Of a DNA stretch of 64,000 nt, positions 1 to 11,087 are shown piece after piece. Numbering within the stretch: the stretch's first letter is position 1; the number at the start of each line of letters is the position of its first letter. The stretch lies in NCBI GenBank assembly GCA_014649155.1, contig BMSM01000031.1:16435-80434 (forward strand), in the 5' to 3' direction. Source of the stretch: Streptomyces griseoviridis (GTDB taxonomy: Bacteria; Actinomycetota; Actinomycetes; Streptomycetales; Streptomycetaceae). Below the pieces are notes generated by a model that did no database searches, was not told the DNA's origin, and saw nothing but the letters and a program-made list of their open reading frames with translations. The translations under genes and the position numbers were made by a program.

Positions 1-70
1 CACAGGAGGGTACGACGGCTCGGAACGGGGCGGCCGGACATGATGTCTCCACTGGTCAGGTGCGGGGTAC

Positions 71-130
71 GGGCACGGGCATGGGCACGGGCACGGGCAC
101 GGGCACGGGCACGGGCACGGGCACGGGCAC
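71..130. repeat. Hexanucleotide tandem repeat, ten units of GGGCAC
   Basis: Ten consecutive 6-bp units of GGGCAC are seen, with one variant (GGGCAT in the second). The array lies in the non-coding region upstream of the LacI-type regulator. The period is a multiple of three, so open frames run through it, but I see no coding signal. It is a likely slippage-prone microsatellite. The rest of positions 1-334 holds the operator cluster described next and no gene I can support. Confidence 0.9.
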
Positions 131-197
131 GATACCGATCGCGCCGGGGAGGAAGACGGCCGGGCGGTGGCCCCGTCTCCGGGCTCACGTGCGTAAT

Positions 198-230
198 CGC
201 TTGCGTAAACGCTTACGCAAGCGTTTACGC
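198..230. promoter_or_regulatory. Overlapping LacI-family operator palindromes
   Basis: Two nested inverted repeats are visible. One has perfect 11-bp arms CGCTTGCGTAA (198-208) and TTACGCAAGCG (213-223) around a 4-nt centre. The other pairs GCGTAAACGC (203-212) with GCGTTTACGC (221-230). CGTAAACG-type cores are typical of LacI/GalR-family operators. The cluster sits about 105 nt upstream of the LacI-type gene at 335, so autoregulation of the regulator-kinase pair is the natural reading. That is inference from position and symmetry. Confidence 0.7.
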
Positions 231-334
231 GTGCCCCGCGATGGGATACCCTCCCTCCCGCCGCCGAGCGCCGACGACTACCGACGACCGCCGGCGCCGG
301 TCGGCAGGGCGAGGGTCCGGGAGGGAGTACGCCG

Positions 335-1399
335 ATGGCGACGATGGCCGATGTCGCGCGGAGCGCCGGGGTCTCCGTCGCGACCGTCTCGCACGTCCTG
401 AACGGCACCCGGCCGGTGCTGCCGCACACCCGGCAGGCGGTCCTGGACGCCGTCGAGGAACTGGCGTACGCCCCCAACGCCCTCGCGCGGTCGCTGGTGA
501 CCGCGCGGACCCGGTCCCTCGGGCTCGCGGTCTCCGCGATCAGCAACCCCTACTTCACCGAGATCCTCCAGGGCGTGGAGGCCGCCGCCGTCCGCCAGGG
601 TTTCGGCGTGCTCATCGCCGACCCTCGTGACGACCCCGACCACGAACTCCAGGTGGTCCGGCTCCTGCACGAACGCCGCGTGGACGGGGTGATCGTCGCC
701 CCCTCGGCCGATCCGCGCGCCCTCGTCGCCCATCTCCGCAGGCACCGGGTGCCGACCGTGTTCCTCGACCGGCTCGTCGACGTCCCGCACGACGCTTCGC
801 CGCGCTTCGACCAGGTCAGCGCCGCGGGCACGGAACCCACCGCCCGGCTGGTCCGGCACCTCGCCGAGCTGGGCCACCGGCGGATCGGCCTGGTGGCGGG
901 CCGCCCCGGTTTCAGCACCACCCTCGAACGGACCGCCGGGTACCGCGAGGGCCTGGGGGCGGCCGGACTGCCGTACGACGACGCCCTCCTGGCGCACGGC
1001 GACTCCGAGTCGGCCGGTGCCGAACGCGCCACGGCCGGCCTGCTCTCCCTTCCCGCACCGCCCACCGCGCTGGTCACCGCCAACAACGCGATGACCCTCG
1101 GCGCGCTGCGCGCCCTGCGCGACCGCGGCCTCACCGTGCCCGGTGACGTCGCGCTGTGCTGCTTCGACGACTTTCCCTGGGCGGACCTGTTCACGCCCCG
1201 GCTCACCGCCGTCGCCCAGCCCGGCCGGGAGCTGGGCGCCCAGGCCGTCCGGCTGCTCCTGGAACGTCTCGCCGACCCGGATCTGCCCGCCAGGACCGTA
1301 CGGCTGACCTGCACCCTGATGCACCGCACCTCGTGCGGCTGCCCCGGCCCGTCCGGGGACCCCGACCCATCCGAGGCCATGGAAAGGACCGCCCCGTGA
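335..1399 (+). CDS. LacI/GalR-family transcriptional regulator
   Basis: A 354-aa protein with a typical LacI N-terminal DNA-binding domain: MADVARSAGVSVATVSHVLN covers the helix-turn-helix and the start of the hinge, at residues 4-23. A periplasmic-binding-protein-like effector domain follows (about residues 60-335), including the GHRRIGLVAG strand and the ALRALRDRGL-VPGDVAL segment common to sugar-sensing members. The start at 335 follows the purine-rich GGGAGGGA; an ATG at 344 is the alternative. The stop overlaps the GTG of the following sugar kinase (GTGA), so the two are translationally coupled. Perfect operator-like palindromes lie upstream at 198-230. It probably controls its own operon in response to a sugar or sugar phosphate. 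The effector cannot be read from sequence. Confidence 0.93.
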   Translation: MATMADVARSAGVSVATVSHVLNGTRPVLPHTRQAVLDAVEELAYAPNALARSLVTARTRSLGLAVSAISNPYFTEILQGVEAAAVRQGFGVLIADPRDDPDHELQVVRLLHERRVDGVIVAPSADPRALVAHLRRHRVPTVFLDRLVDVPHDASPRFDQVSAAGTEPTARLVRHLAELGHRRIGLVAGRPGFSTTLERTAGYREGLGAAGLPYDDALLAHGDSESAGAERATAGLLSLPAPPTALVTANNAMTLGALRALRDRGLTVPGDVALCCFDDFPWADLFTPRLTAVAQPGRELGAQAVRLLLERLADPDLPARTVRLTCTLMHRTSCGCPGPSGDPDPSEAMERTAP

Positions 1400-2301
1400 T
1401 CGTCGTCGCCGGTGAGGCACTGATCGACCTGGTACCGCAGAGCAGGGGCGCGCTGGCGGCGCTCACGCCGGCGCTCGGCGGCGGCCCGTACAACACCGCC
1501 GTGGCCCTGGGCCGCCTCGGTTCTCCCGTCGCCTTCTGCTCCCGGGTGTCGTACGACGCCTTCGGTGAGGCGCTGCTGGAGCGGCTGCGCGCGACGGGTG
1601 TGGACGTCGCCCCGGTGCAGCGCGGGAGCGAGCCGACGACGCTCGCCGTCGCCACGGTCGGCGCGGACGGTTCGGCGGCGTACTCCTTCTACGTGGAGGG
1701 CACCGCGGACCGGTTGTTCCGCGCGCCCGCCGAACTGCCGGACGGCACCCGGGCGGTCTCGTTCGGCACGTGTTCGCTGGTGCTGGAGCCGGGGGCGAGC
1801 GCGTACGAGGAACTGCTGCGCCGGTCGGCGGCGCGGGGCCTGTTCACGGCCCTGGACCCGAACATCCGGGCGGGACTCATCGCCGATCCGGACGCGTACC
1901 GGGTCCGGTTCAAGAGCTGGCTGCCGTCGGTGTCGTTGCTGAAGCTGTCCGAGGAGGACGCCGAGTGGCTGGGCGGCACGCCCCGCGAGTGGCTCGCGGC
2001 GGGTCCGGGGGCGGTCGTGGTCACCCGGGGCGGCGACGGGCTGACCGTCTTCACACGCGACGGGGGCGAGTACGCGGTGCCGGGCGAGCCGGTCGAGGTC
2101 GTGGACACGATCGGCGCCGGCGACACGGTGAACGCGGCACTGCTGCACGGCCTCGCCGCCCGCGACGCGCTGCGCCCGGAGGCACTGGCCGCGCTGGGCC
2201 CGGACGGCTGGGCGGACCTGCTGGGTCTCGCGGCCCGCGCCGCCGCCGTGACCTGCTCGCGGGCCGGCGCGGAACCTCCGTACGCGTACGAGCTGGACTG
2301 A
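1396..2301 (+). CDS. PfkB-family carbohydrate kinase (fructokinase-like)
   Basis: A 301-aa PfkB/ribokinase-fold sugar kinase. It opens with VIVVAGEALIDLVP, has the N-terminal substrate motif GGGPYNTA (about residues 28-35), and ends with the family C-terminal signature DTIGAGDTVN (about 237-246), in which the GAGD aspartate is the catalytic base. It phosphorylates a sugar or sugar-like hydroxyl with ATP in the cytoplasm. Fructokinase is the closest functional label, but the substrate is inferred. The GTG start overlaps the stop of the LacI regulator, so the two form one transcriptional unit. A hairpin at the 3' end closes the operon. Confidence 0.9.
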   Translation: MIVVAGEALIDLVPQSRGALAALTPALGGGPYNTAVALGRLGSPVAFCSRVSYDAFGEALLERLRATGVDVAPVQRGSEPTTLAVATVGADGSAAYSFYVEGTADRLFRAPAELPDGTRAVSFGTCSLVLEPGASAYEELLRRSAARGLFTALDPNIRAGLIADPDAYRVRFKSWLPSVSLLKLSEEDAEWLGGTPREWLAAGPGAVVVTRGGDGLTVFTRDGGEYAVPGEPVEVVDTIGAGDTVNAALLHGLAARDALRPEALAALGPDGWADLLGLAARAAAVTCSRAGAEPPYAYELD

Positions 2302-2308
2302 CCGGGCG

Positions 2309-2332
2309 GGCGGCCGGGTTCAGCCGGCCGCC
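2309..2332. terminator. Convergent-gene hairpin
   Basis: GGCGGCCGG (2309-2317) pairs with CCGGCCGCC (2324-2332) across a 6-nt loop, exactly between the kinase stop and the convergent XRE gene, whose stop codon lies in the loop. There is no T tract, as is common in Streptomyces. It probably acts in both directions. Confidence 0.55.
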
Positions 2333-3186
2333 GGTACGGCTCGCAGGGCGCCCGGACGGCGGCCGACGAGACGGTCCAGGGCGGCGGCCGTGGCACCGTC
2401 CGCGGGCAGGTGGACGGTGATCCACTGGCCGTCCTCCGGGAGCGCCAGCGTCTCGTGCAGCAGGTGCAGCACGCCGGCCCGCGGGTGCCGCACGCGCCGG
2501 TTGCCGATCCGGCGCGGCGTCAGGGTGAGGTCGGCGAACCGGTCCGTGAACTCCGCGCCCGCCGTCACCGTCAGCTCGTCGGCCAGTTCCGTGACGTACG
2601 GGTCCCGCAGCGGCACGTCGTGCCGGAGCCGGGCGACCAGGTCGTCGGCCTCGTCGGCCCAGTCCGGGTAGGCCGCGCGGGACCGTTCGTCGGTGAAGAC
2701 GTAGCGCAGCAGGTTCGGCCGCTCGCCGTCGAGCATCCCGAGGGGGCCGGCCAGCCGCTCGAAGCCCTGGTTGCGGGCGAGGACGTCACCGATCCAGTTC
2801 AGCGCGACCGCGGGGGTGGGCTCCAGGCGGTCCAGCACGGCCCGCACGGTGGGCCGCACCGTCCGGCTCAGCGGCGGAGCGGCGGCGCAGACCAGCGGGT
2901 CTTCGGCGCAGGCGCCCCGCTCGGTCAGCCGGCGCAGCAGTACGCGCTCGGCGAGGGACAGGTGCAGCGCGTCGGCGAGGGCGCCGAGGACCTGCGCGGA
3001 CGGGTTGCGGTCCCGTCCCTGTTCGAGCCGGGTGAGGTACTCGACGCTGACGCCGGCGAGTGTGGCCAGCTCGGACCGGCGCAGGCCGGGGGTGCGGCGG
3101 CGGGGGCCGGCCGGCAGCCCGGCCTCGGCCGGGGTGACGGCTTCGCGCCGGCCGCGCAGGAATGTGCCCAGGTCGTTGTCGCTCAC
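2320..3186 (-). CDS. XRE-family regulator with MmyB-like ligand-binding domain
   Basis: A 288-aa protein. The N-terminal helix-turn-helix (about residues 8-75) contains RTPGLRRSELATLAGVSVEY and LEQGRDRNPS, the hallmark of the MmyB-like XRE group. Residues about 105-280 form the MmyB-type ligand-binding domain, reported in the family to bind fatty-acid-like or other small ligands, with the typical DWADEADDLVARLR and ADELT segments. This group usually regulates a neighbouring oxidoreductase or YceI-type gene; here the YceI gene is divergent with a 102-bp spacer. The GTG start lies 7 nt after TACGTT, consistent with a leaderless transcript. Target and ligand are inferred, not shown. Confidence 0.9.
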   Translation of the reverse strand: MSDNDLGTFLRGRREAVTPAEAGLPAGPRRRTPGLRRSELATLAGVSVEYLTRLEQGRDRNPSAQVLGALADALHLSLAERVLLRRLTERGACAEDPLVCAAAPPLSRTVRPTVRAVLDRLEPTPAVALNWIGDVLARNQGFERLAGPLGMLDGERPNLLRYVFTDERSRAAYPDWADEADDLVARLRHDVPLRDPYVTELADELTVTAGAEFTDRFADLTLTPRRIGNRRVRHPRAGVLHLLHETLALPEDGQWITVHLPADGATAAALDRLVGRRPGALRAVPAAG

Positions 3187-3288
3187 GGCCCGAACGTACC
3201 AACGCCCGGCCCGCGGAGGGTGGCCCTGCGACTACCACGCTCGGGCCGGTCTCCCTCGGGGGCCGTCGGCGGGCGCAGGGTGGTGGAC

Positions 3289-3855
3289 ATGACGAATGAC
3301 ACCTCGCTTGCCACGGTCTCCACCGCGCTGCCGATCGCCCCCGGACGGTGGGAGCTGGACCCGCTGCACTCCGCCGTCAACTTCTCCGTCCGGCACATGG
3401 GCATCGCCAAGGTGCGGGGACGTTTCGGCACGGTCCGGGCCGAGCTGTACGTCGGCGCCACGGCCGATGACGTCCGGGTGTCCGCGACCATCGACCTGGC
3501 CTCCATCGACACCGGCAACGCCGACCGGGACGCCCACGTCCGCGCCTCCGACCTGCTCGACGTGGCCGAGCGGCCGACCATGACGTACCGCTCGACCCGG
3601 GTGACCGGGGAGGGCGAGGACTGGACCATGGAGGGCGAGCTGACCATCGGGGACGTGACCCGTCCGGTGACACTCGCCGTGGAGTTCGGCGGGCTGGTGG
3701 AGATGCCGGTGGAGGGGGCCGGCCGGCACGCCGGGTTCGAGGCGAGGGGCGAGATCCGGCGGAGCGACTTCGGTCTCGGCTTCGCCCCGGGAGTGCTCGG
3801 GGACGTGGTGAAGATCCAGCTCGACATGCAGTTCGTGGAACCGCGGGACGTGTGA
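3289..3855 (+). CDS. YceI-family protein
   Basis: A 188-aa lipocalin-like YceI-domain protein: GRWELDPLHSAVNFSVRHMG near the N terminus, the DNADRDAHVRASDLLD-type central block and a closing GDVVKIQLDMQF strand. YceI proteins bind isoprenoid-like lipids in a beta-barrel. Unlike the E. coli member, this one has no signal peptide, so it is probably cytoplasmic, as usual in Streptomyces. I chose the ATG at 3289 because the domain starts there; the reading frame continues upstream without coding signal. It is divergent from the MmyB-type regulator and convergent with uvrA across a strong hairpin. Confidence 0.9.
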   Translation: MTNDTSLATVSTALPIAPGRWELDPLHSAVNFSVRHMGIAKVRGRFGTVRAELYVGATADDVRVSATIDLASIDTGNADRDAHVRASDLLDVAERPTMTYRSTRVTGEGEDWTMEGELTIGDVTRPVTLAVEFGGLVEMPVEGAGRHAGFEARGEIRRSDFGLGFAPGVLGDVVKIQLDMQFVEPRDV

Positions 3856-3883
3856 GGCGCGGAGTCACGGGAGGGACCGGGTA

Positions 3884-3933
3884 CGGCGACGCGCCGTGTC
3901 CCACGCGGTGTCGTGGGGCACGGCGCGTCGCCG
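3884..3933. terminator. Long bidirectional terminator hairpin between yceI-type gene and uvrA
   Basis: A stem of about 22 bp, broken by a single T-G pair: CGGCGACGCGCCGTG on the left and CACGGCGCGTCGCCG on the right, extended by CCCACG/CGTGGG around a 6-nt loop. It sits between two convergent stop codons. Factor-independent termination in both directions is the likely role. Confidence 0.8.
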
Positions 3934-3949
3934 TGACGGTGCCGGCGGG

Positions 3950-6964
<3,015 letters not shown>

Positions 6965-7019
6965 GCCGGTCCGCACCTTTCTTGAGAGAAGTGACAGGGG
7001 CGGGGCCCCCGTCCTTCTC

Positions 7020-7042
7020 AGACTAGGGGGAGCCACTGACAA
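7020..7042 (-). promoter_or_regulatory. RecA-independent DNA-damage (PafBC-type) promoter of uvrA
   Basis: On the minus strand, TTGTCAGTG (7042-7034), an 8-nt spacer and TAGTCT (7025-7020) match TTGTCRGTG-N8-TANNNT exactly. That is the RecA-NDp promoter consensus known in mycobacteria and other actinobacteria. I saw no TCGAAC-N4-GTTCGA LexA-like box in the interval. Transcription should start near 7013. Confidence 0.85.
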
Positions 7043-7150
7043 CGCCGGTCGGATTCACGGGTTGTCAACAAACCCCGGCTCTCCAGCATGCCCGACGCCG
7101 CTCCCGACCATATAGCACGTGCATTCGATTTACGGACGCGGTCCGTCGCC

Positions 7151-7180
7151 TTCACCCGAAGGGGTGACGCGGTCTAGGGT
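7151..7180 (+). promoter_or_regulatory. Promoter for a leaderless transcript
   Basis: TTCACC (7151-7156), an 18-nt spacer and TAGGGT (7175-7180) are followed 7 nt later by the ATG at 7188. This supports transcription starting at or next to the start codon of the downstream gene, which has no Shine-Dalgarno sequence. Confidence 0.5.
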
Positions 7181-7187
7181 CGGCGGC

Positions 7188-7874
7188 ATGATGGATCACG
7201 CGCATGACCTGGCGTCTGTACGTGACGCTACCGACCGGCTGCTCAGCGCGGTCGGTGAACTGGACAACGCGTCCGTGACGAAGCAGTCACGCCTGCCCGG
7301 CTGGACCGTGGGCCATGTCCTGGCCCACCTGGCCCGCAACGCGGACGCGCTCGTCAACGTCCTCGAAGGGCGGCCCATGTACGCAGGCGCCGAGGCCCGG
7401 GACGCCGACATCGAGCGGGACGCCCCGCGCCCCCTCGCGGCGCACCTCGACGACGTCCGCGAGAGCGCGGCCCGGTTCCAGCGGGCGGCGGCCGTACCGG
7501 CTGACTGGTCGCGCACCGTGGTGCTGCGCAACGGGGTCACCGACTCGGCCTCGGCGCTGCCGTTCCGCCGGTGGGCCGAGGTCGCGCTGCACCATGTGGA
7601 CCTCGGCATCGGCCACGAGCTGGAGGACCTGCCCGCGGACTTCACCGAGCGGGAGACCGGCTTCCTCGCCGACCGGTTCGCCGGGCACCCGGAGGTGGCG
7701 CCGACGCGCCTCACGGACGGCACGCGCGCGTGGCGCACGGGACGGGAGGCCCAGGAACCCGAGATCACGGTCACGGGTGCCCCGGCCGACCTGCTCGGCT
7801 GGCTCTCCGGCCGCCGCGGCGGCTCGGGCCTCACCGTGACCGGCGGCCCGCTTCCGGCGCTCCCGCCGCTGTAG
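7188..7874 (+). CDS. Maleylpyruvate isomerase / DinB-fold mycothiol-dependent family protein
   Basis: A 228-aa protein of the mycothiol-dependent maleylpyruvate isomerase family, a DinB-like four-helix bundle with a C-terminal MDMPI domain. Visible hallmarks are the N-terminal SRLPGWTVGHVLAHLARNAD block (about residues 34-53), whose histidine is a metal ligand in the family, and the later HHVDLGIGHE block (about 136-145) with further histidines. These proteins isomerise maleylpyruvate or carry out related mycothiol-dependent reactions. The actual substrate here is unknown. The ATG at 7188 is chosen because TAGGGT ends 8 nt upstream (leaderless geometry). The MBL-fold gene follows 50 nt downstream. 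Confidence 0.88.
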   Translation: MMDHAHDLASVRDATDRLLSAVGELDNASVTKQSRLPGWTVGHVLAHLARNADALVNVLEGRPMYAGAEARDADIERDAPRPLAAHLDDVRESAARFQRAAAVPADWSRTVVLRNGVTDSASALPFRRWAEVALHHVDLGIGHELEDLPADFTERETGFLADRFAGHPEVAPTRLTDGTRAWRTGREAQEPEITVTGAPADLLGWLSGRRGGSGLTVTGGPLPALPPL

Positions 7875-7924
7875 CCCCGCTCGCGGGTCCCCGGCCGCAC
7901 CTGGCCGCCAGTAGGCTGACCGCC

Positions 7925-8581
7925 ATGACGTACAGCGGAGAGGTGAGGGTCGGCGGACCCGCCGACGTGCACGAACTCAAGGACCTGATGATCACCAAGG
8001 TCGCGGTCGGCCCCATGGACAACAACGCCTATCTGCTGCGCTGCCGGGCCACCGACGAGCAGTTGCTGATCGACGCCGCGAACGACGCGGAGACGCTGCT
8101 CGGCACCATCGGCGCCGACGGCATCGCCTCCGTCGTCACCACCCACCGGCACGCCGACCACTGGCAGGCACTGGCCGAGGTGGTCGCCGCCACGGGCGCC
8201 CGCACGTACGCCGGGCGGCACGACGCCGGGGGCATCCCCGTCCCCACCCACGTGCCGCTGGACGACGGCGACACCGTCCGGGTGGGGCGCGTACGGCTCA
8301 CCGCGCGCCACCTCGTCGGGCACACGCCGGGCTCGGTCGTCCTGGTCTACGACGACCCGCACGGGCACCCGCACGTGTTCACCGGGGACTGCCTCTTCCC
8401 GGGCGGGGTGGGCAACACCCGCAAGGACCCGGAGGCGTTCGCGAGCCTGATCCACGACGTGGAGACGAAGATCTTCGAGCCGCTGCCGGACGAGACCTGG
8501 GTCTATCCCGGCCACGGCAACGACACCACGCTCGGCGCGGAACGCCCGCACCTGCCGGAGTGGCGCGCCCGCGGGTGGTGA
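7925..8581 (+). CDS. MBL-fold metallohydrolase (glyoxalase II-like)
   Basis: A 218-aa metallo-beta-lactamase-fold hydrolase. The zinc motif HRHADHW gives H74, H76, D78 and H79. The remaining ligands are supplied by LVGHTPGS, FTGDCLF and a C-terminal YPGHGND. The layout is that of the GloB/hydroxyacylglutathione hydrolase branch, so thioester hydrolysis is likely; in an actinomycete the thiol would be mycothiol or similar, which is inference. The ATG lies 8 nt after TAGGCT with no Shine-Dalgarno sequence, so a leaderless mRNA is likely. Its neighbour upstream is another candidate mycothiol-linked enzyme. Confidence 0.9.
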   Translation: MTYSGEVRVGGPADVHELKDLMITKVAVGPMDNNAYLLRCRATDEQLLIDAANDAETLLGTIGADGIASVVTTHRHADHWQALAEVVAATGARTYAGRHDAGGIPVPTHVPLDDGDTVRVGRVRLTARHLVGHTPGSVVLVYDDPHGHPHVFTGDCLFPGGVGNTRKDPEAFASLIHDVETKIFEPLPDETWVYPGHGNDTTLGAERPHLPEWRARGW

Positions 8582-8926
8582 GCACCGCGAGGGCCGGCGC
8601 CGGCTGCCTGAGCGGGCGCCCGGGAGCGCCCCGGGGTGGCGGGCGGGGCGCCGGGCAGGAGGTGTCCGGCACCGGAGCGTCGGGCTTCGGGGGCGGCTCG
8701 ACCGGCACGTGCACCTGTCCCTGTGAGGCGTGCCGCGCCGGGCGTGGGCGCCGCGCGCGCCCCGTGTGAATCCTCCGCACGCAGCGGCCTCGTACGCGCG
8801 CTCCCGGCGTGCGCCACCGCGCGGTGAACTGGTGCCGCCCCACGCGGGAGGACCGTCTCCCGTGTGATCCGGGCCGTCGGCCTCTTCCCCGTTCCCTTCC
8901 CGCCCCGGGCCGGCGGCCCGGCGGGC
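8582..8926. other. Intergenic region, no supported gene
   Basis: These 345 nt are GC-rich with open frames on both strands, but none has a convincing start, composition bias or family similarity. A proline-rich minus-strand frame (VEPPPKPDAPVPDTSCP) is suggestive but runs out of frame into neighbouring genes. I call nothing here. Confidence 0.5.
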
Positions 8927-9400
8927 TCAGGCCCGGGTCCGGCCCGTCCCGGCCAGCGCGACGATCCGCTCGACACCGAACACGTACCCCTGCACACCGC
9001 ATCCCGCGATGACGGCGTCGGCGCGCTGCGACACGTAGGAGTGGTGCCGGAACGGCTCGCGCTGATGGATGTTGGAGATGTGCACCTCCACCACCGGCAG
9101 GCCGTCGCAGGTGTTGAGCGCGTCCAGGATCGCGACGGAGGTGTGCGAGTAGGCGGCCGGGTTGATCACGATCCCGCAGTGGTTCTGCCGGGCCTCGTGG
9201 ATCCAGTCGACCAGTTCGCCCTCGTGGTTGGACTGCCGGAAGTCCACCGCGCCGCCGTGCGCGTCCGCCGTCCTGACGCACAGCGCCTCGATGTCCGCCA
9301 GCGTGTCGGACCCGTAGATCTCCGGCTGCCGCTGACCGAGGAGGTTCAGGTTGGGGCCGTTGAGGATCATGATCGGGGCGTTGGCCAGGGTGCGGGGCAC
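8927..9400 (-). CDS. aroQ: Type II 3-dehydroquinate dehydratase
   Basis: A 157-aa enzyme interconverting 3-dehydroquinate and 3-dehydroshikimate. Type II hallmarks are present: ILNGPNLNLLGQRQPEIYG near the N terminus (catalytic tyrosine and arginine loop), INPAAYSHTSVA, and VEVHISNIHQREPFRHHSY with the catalytic histidine. The GTG at 9400 is chosen because GGAGGAACC lies just upstream. The gene is divergent from an MHS-family transporter resembling shikimate permeases, so it may serve quinate/shikimate catabolism rather than, or as well as, aromatic biosynthesis. That role is inferred from context. Confidence 0.95.
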   Translation of the reverse strand: MPRTLANAPIMILNGPNLNLLGQRQPEIYGSDTLADIEALCVRTADAHGGAVDFRQSNHEGELVDWIHEARQNHCGIVINPAAYSHTSVAILDALNTCDGLPVVEVHISNIHQREPFRHHSYVSQRADAVIAGCGVQGYVFGVERIVALAGTGRTRA

Positions 9401-9551
9401 GGTTCCTCCGGTCCGTCGGGTGGTGCGGTCGTGGGACCGCCGTCGGCCCCGGTCTATCACGGCGTCCGCCCGGCGCGTCATCGTCGTCCACCGCCCCGCA
9501 TGCCCCCTGAGCGCCCCGTAACCACTGGTCACCGAGGGTGGTTGGCGCAGC

Positions 9552-10856
9552 ATGCACGACGTACGCGCCGTGAAGGCGCCCTCCATGCCGCGACTGGCCA
9601 CCGCCGCGCTCGCCGGCACCGCGATCGAGTTCTACGACTTCTTCGTCTACGGCACCGCGGCGGCCCTGGTCCTCGGCCCGCTGTTCTTCCCGACCGTCTC
9701 CCCGCTGGCGGGCACCCTGGCCGCCTTCGGCACGTTCGGGGTCGGGTTCGTGGCCCGGCCGCTGGGGTCGGTGCTGTTCGGGCACATCGGGGACCGGCAC
9801 GGGCGACGGCCGGTCCTCGTCCTGTCACTGCTGCTGACCGGGGCGGCCACGGTCGCGGTCGGCTGTGTGCCGACGTACGGCTCCATCGGGGTGGCGGCTC
9901 CCCTGCTCCTCATCGCGCTGCGCTTCCTGCAAGGGCTGGGGCTGGGCGGGGAGTGGGGCGGCGCCGTGCTGCTGACGGCGGAGCACGCCCCGGCCGAACG
10001 GCGCGCGCTGTGGTCGAGCTTTCCGCAGGTCGGGCCCGCGCTGGGGTTCCTGCTCGCCAACGGTGTGGTGCTGGCGCTCTCCGCGTCGCTGTCCGAGGCG
10101 CAGTTCGCGCAGTGGGGGTGGCGGGTGCCGTTCTGGGCGGCGGGTGTGCTGGCCCTGGTCGGGCTGTGGCTGCGGGCGTCGCTCGCGGAGAGCCCCCGCT
10201 TCCTGGAGATGGAGGACCGCGCCCGGGTCCCGATCGCCGAGGTGCTGCGCGACCACTGGCGGCTGGTCCTGCTGACCGGTGGCGCGCTGGCGGTCGGGTA
10301 CGCCCTCTTCTACGCCGTCTCGACCTGGTCCCTCTCGTACGGGACGGAGCGGCTCGGCGTGGACCGGAGCGTGATGCTGGTCTGCGTCATGGCGGCGGTC
10401 GTGGTGAAAGGCGCGCTCACGCCGGTGTTCGCGCTGCTCAGCGACCGATACGGGCGGCGCCCGCTGTGTCTGGGCGGGTGTGCGGCGGCGGCCGTGTGGA
10501 TGTTCCCGATGGTGGCGCTCCTGGCGACCGGCGCGCCGCTGCTGATGTTCCTGGGCTTCCTGGGGGCGATGCTGGCGTTCATCACGATGTTCTCGGTGAT
10601 CGCCGCGTATCTGCCGGAACTGTACGAGCCCCGGGTGCGGTGCACGGGGGCCGCGGTCGGCTACAACCTCGGGGGCGTCATCGGGGGCGCTCTCACCCCT
10701 GTCGTGGCGACGGCTCTGGCGGAGCAGGGGGGTCGCGTGCCCTGGGCCGTGGGCGCGTATCTGACGCTGATCGCCCTGCTCAGCCTCGGATGCTTCGCGC
10801 TGTTGCCGGAGACGCGTCCGGTACCGGCGGCGGTCGCGGAGCCTGTCTCGGGCTGA
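9552..10856 (+). CDS. MHS-family MFS transporter (shikimate/metabolite:H+ symporter type)
   Basis: A 434-aa membrane protein with 12 predicted hydrophobic helices. The MHS signature is clear: AGTAIEFYDFFVYGTAAALV in helix 1, then GHIGDRHGRRPVLV after helix 2 and LQGLGLGGEWGGAVLL in helix 4. Family members take up shikimate, dicarboxylates or related acids with protons. The divergent aroQ makes shikimate/quinate a reasonable substrate guess. An alternative start is the ATG at 9585 (MPRLATAALAGTAIEF). The 151-bp divergent region contains an inverted repeat AACCAC-N12-GTGGTT (9520-9543) that could be a shared operator. The gene ends at the strong hairpin at 11004. Confidence 0.9.
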   Translation: MHDVRAVKAPSMPRLATAALAGTAIEFYDFFVYGTAAALVLGPLFFPTVSPLAGTLAAFGTFGVGFVARPLGSVLFGHIGDRHGRRPVLVLSLLLTGAATVAVGCVPTYGSIGVAAPLLLIALRFLQGLGLGGEWGGAVLLTAEHAPAERRALWSSFPQVGPALGFLLANGVVLALSASLSEAQFAQWGWRVPFWAAGVLALVGLWLRASLAESPRFLEMEDRARVPIAEVLRDHWRLVLLTGGALAVGYALFYAVSTWSLSYGTERLGVDRSVMLVCVMAAVVVKGALTPVFALLSDRYGRRPLCLGGCAAAAVWMFPMVALLATGAPLLMFLGFLGAMLAFITMFSVIAAYLPELYEPRVRCTGAAVGYNLGGVIGGALTPVVATALAEQGGRVPWAVGAYLTLIALLSLGCFALLPETRPVPAAVAEPVSG

Positions 10857-11003
10857 CCGAGTGCGCCGGGGGGCTGACTGCCCGGGGACAGCCGGGGTCG
10901 ATCAGGAAAGCGGGCGGGGTCGGCTGGGGTCGGTCGGGGGGCGGCTGAGGGATGGTCCCGGTGGATCGGTGCCGGTCGGGGGTGGACTCGCCGGGCGGAC
11001 GGT

Positions 11004-11046
11004 GCCGGGAGCGGCGCACGGCGATGTGCCGTGCGCCGCTCCCGGC
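11004..11046. terminator. Perfect 19-bp bidirectional terminator hairpin
   Basis: Arms 11004-11022 (GCCGGGAGCGGCGCACGGC) and 11028-11046 pair perfectly around the 5-nt loop GATGT, between the convergent MHS transporter and terC. It is one of the longest perfect stems in the window. Confidence 0.85.
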
Positions 11047-11087
11047 CCTGTCCAAGGTGCCCGTGCCGGTCGTACCGGTCTCGGGGG

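Noticed and set aside
40..630. Open frames running through the GGGCAC repeat at the left edge
   Set aside because: They owe their length to a 6-bp repeat and overlap the LacI gene out of frame.
6965..7042. A 26-residue N-terminal extension of UvrA
   Set aside because: The first codons overlap the damage-type promoter, and the conserved protein begins at VADRLIVRG.
6965..7187. LexA/SOS box upstream of uvrA
   Set aside because: No TCGAAC-N4-GTTCGA-like palindrome is present; the TGACAAC...GTTGTCA repeat overlaps the damage promoter but does not match a LexA site.
8582..8926. A proline-rich minus-strand gene between the MBL gene and aroQ
   Set aside because: No start with a ribosome-binding site, no family resemblance, and the frame continues through aroQ and the MBL gene.
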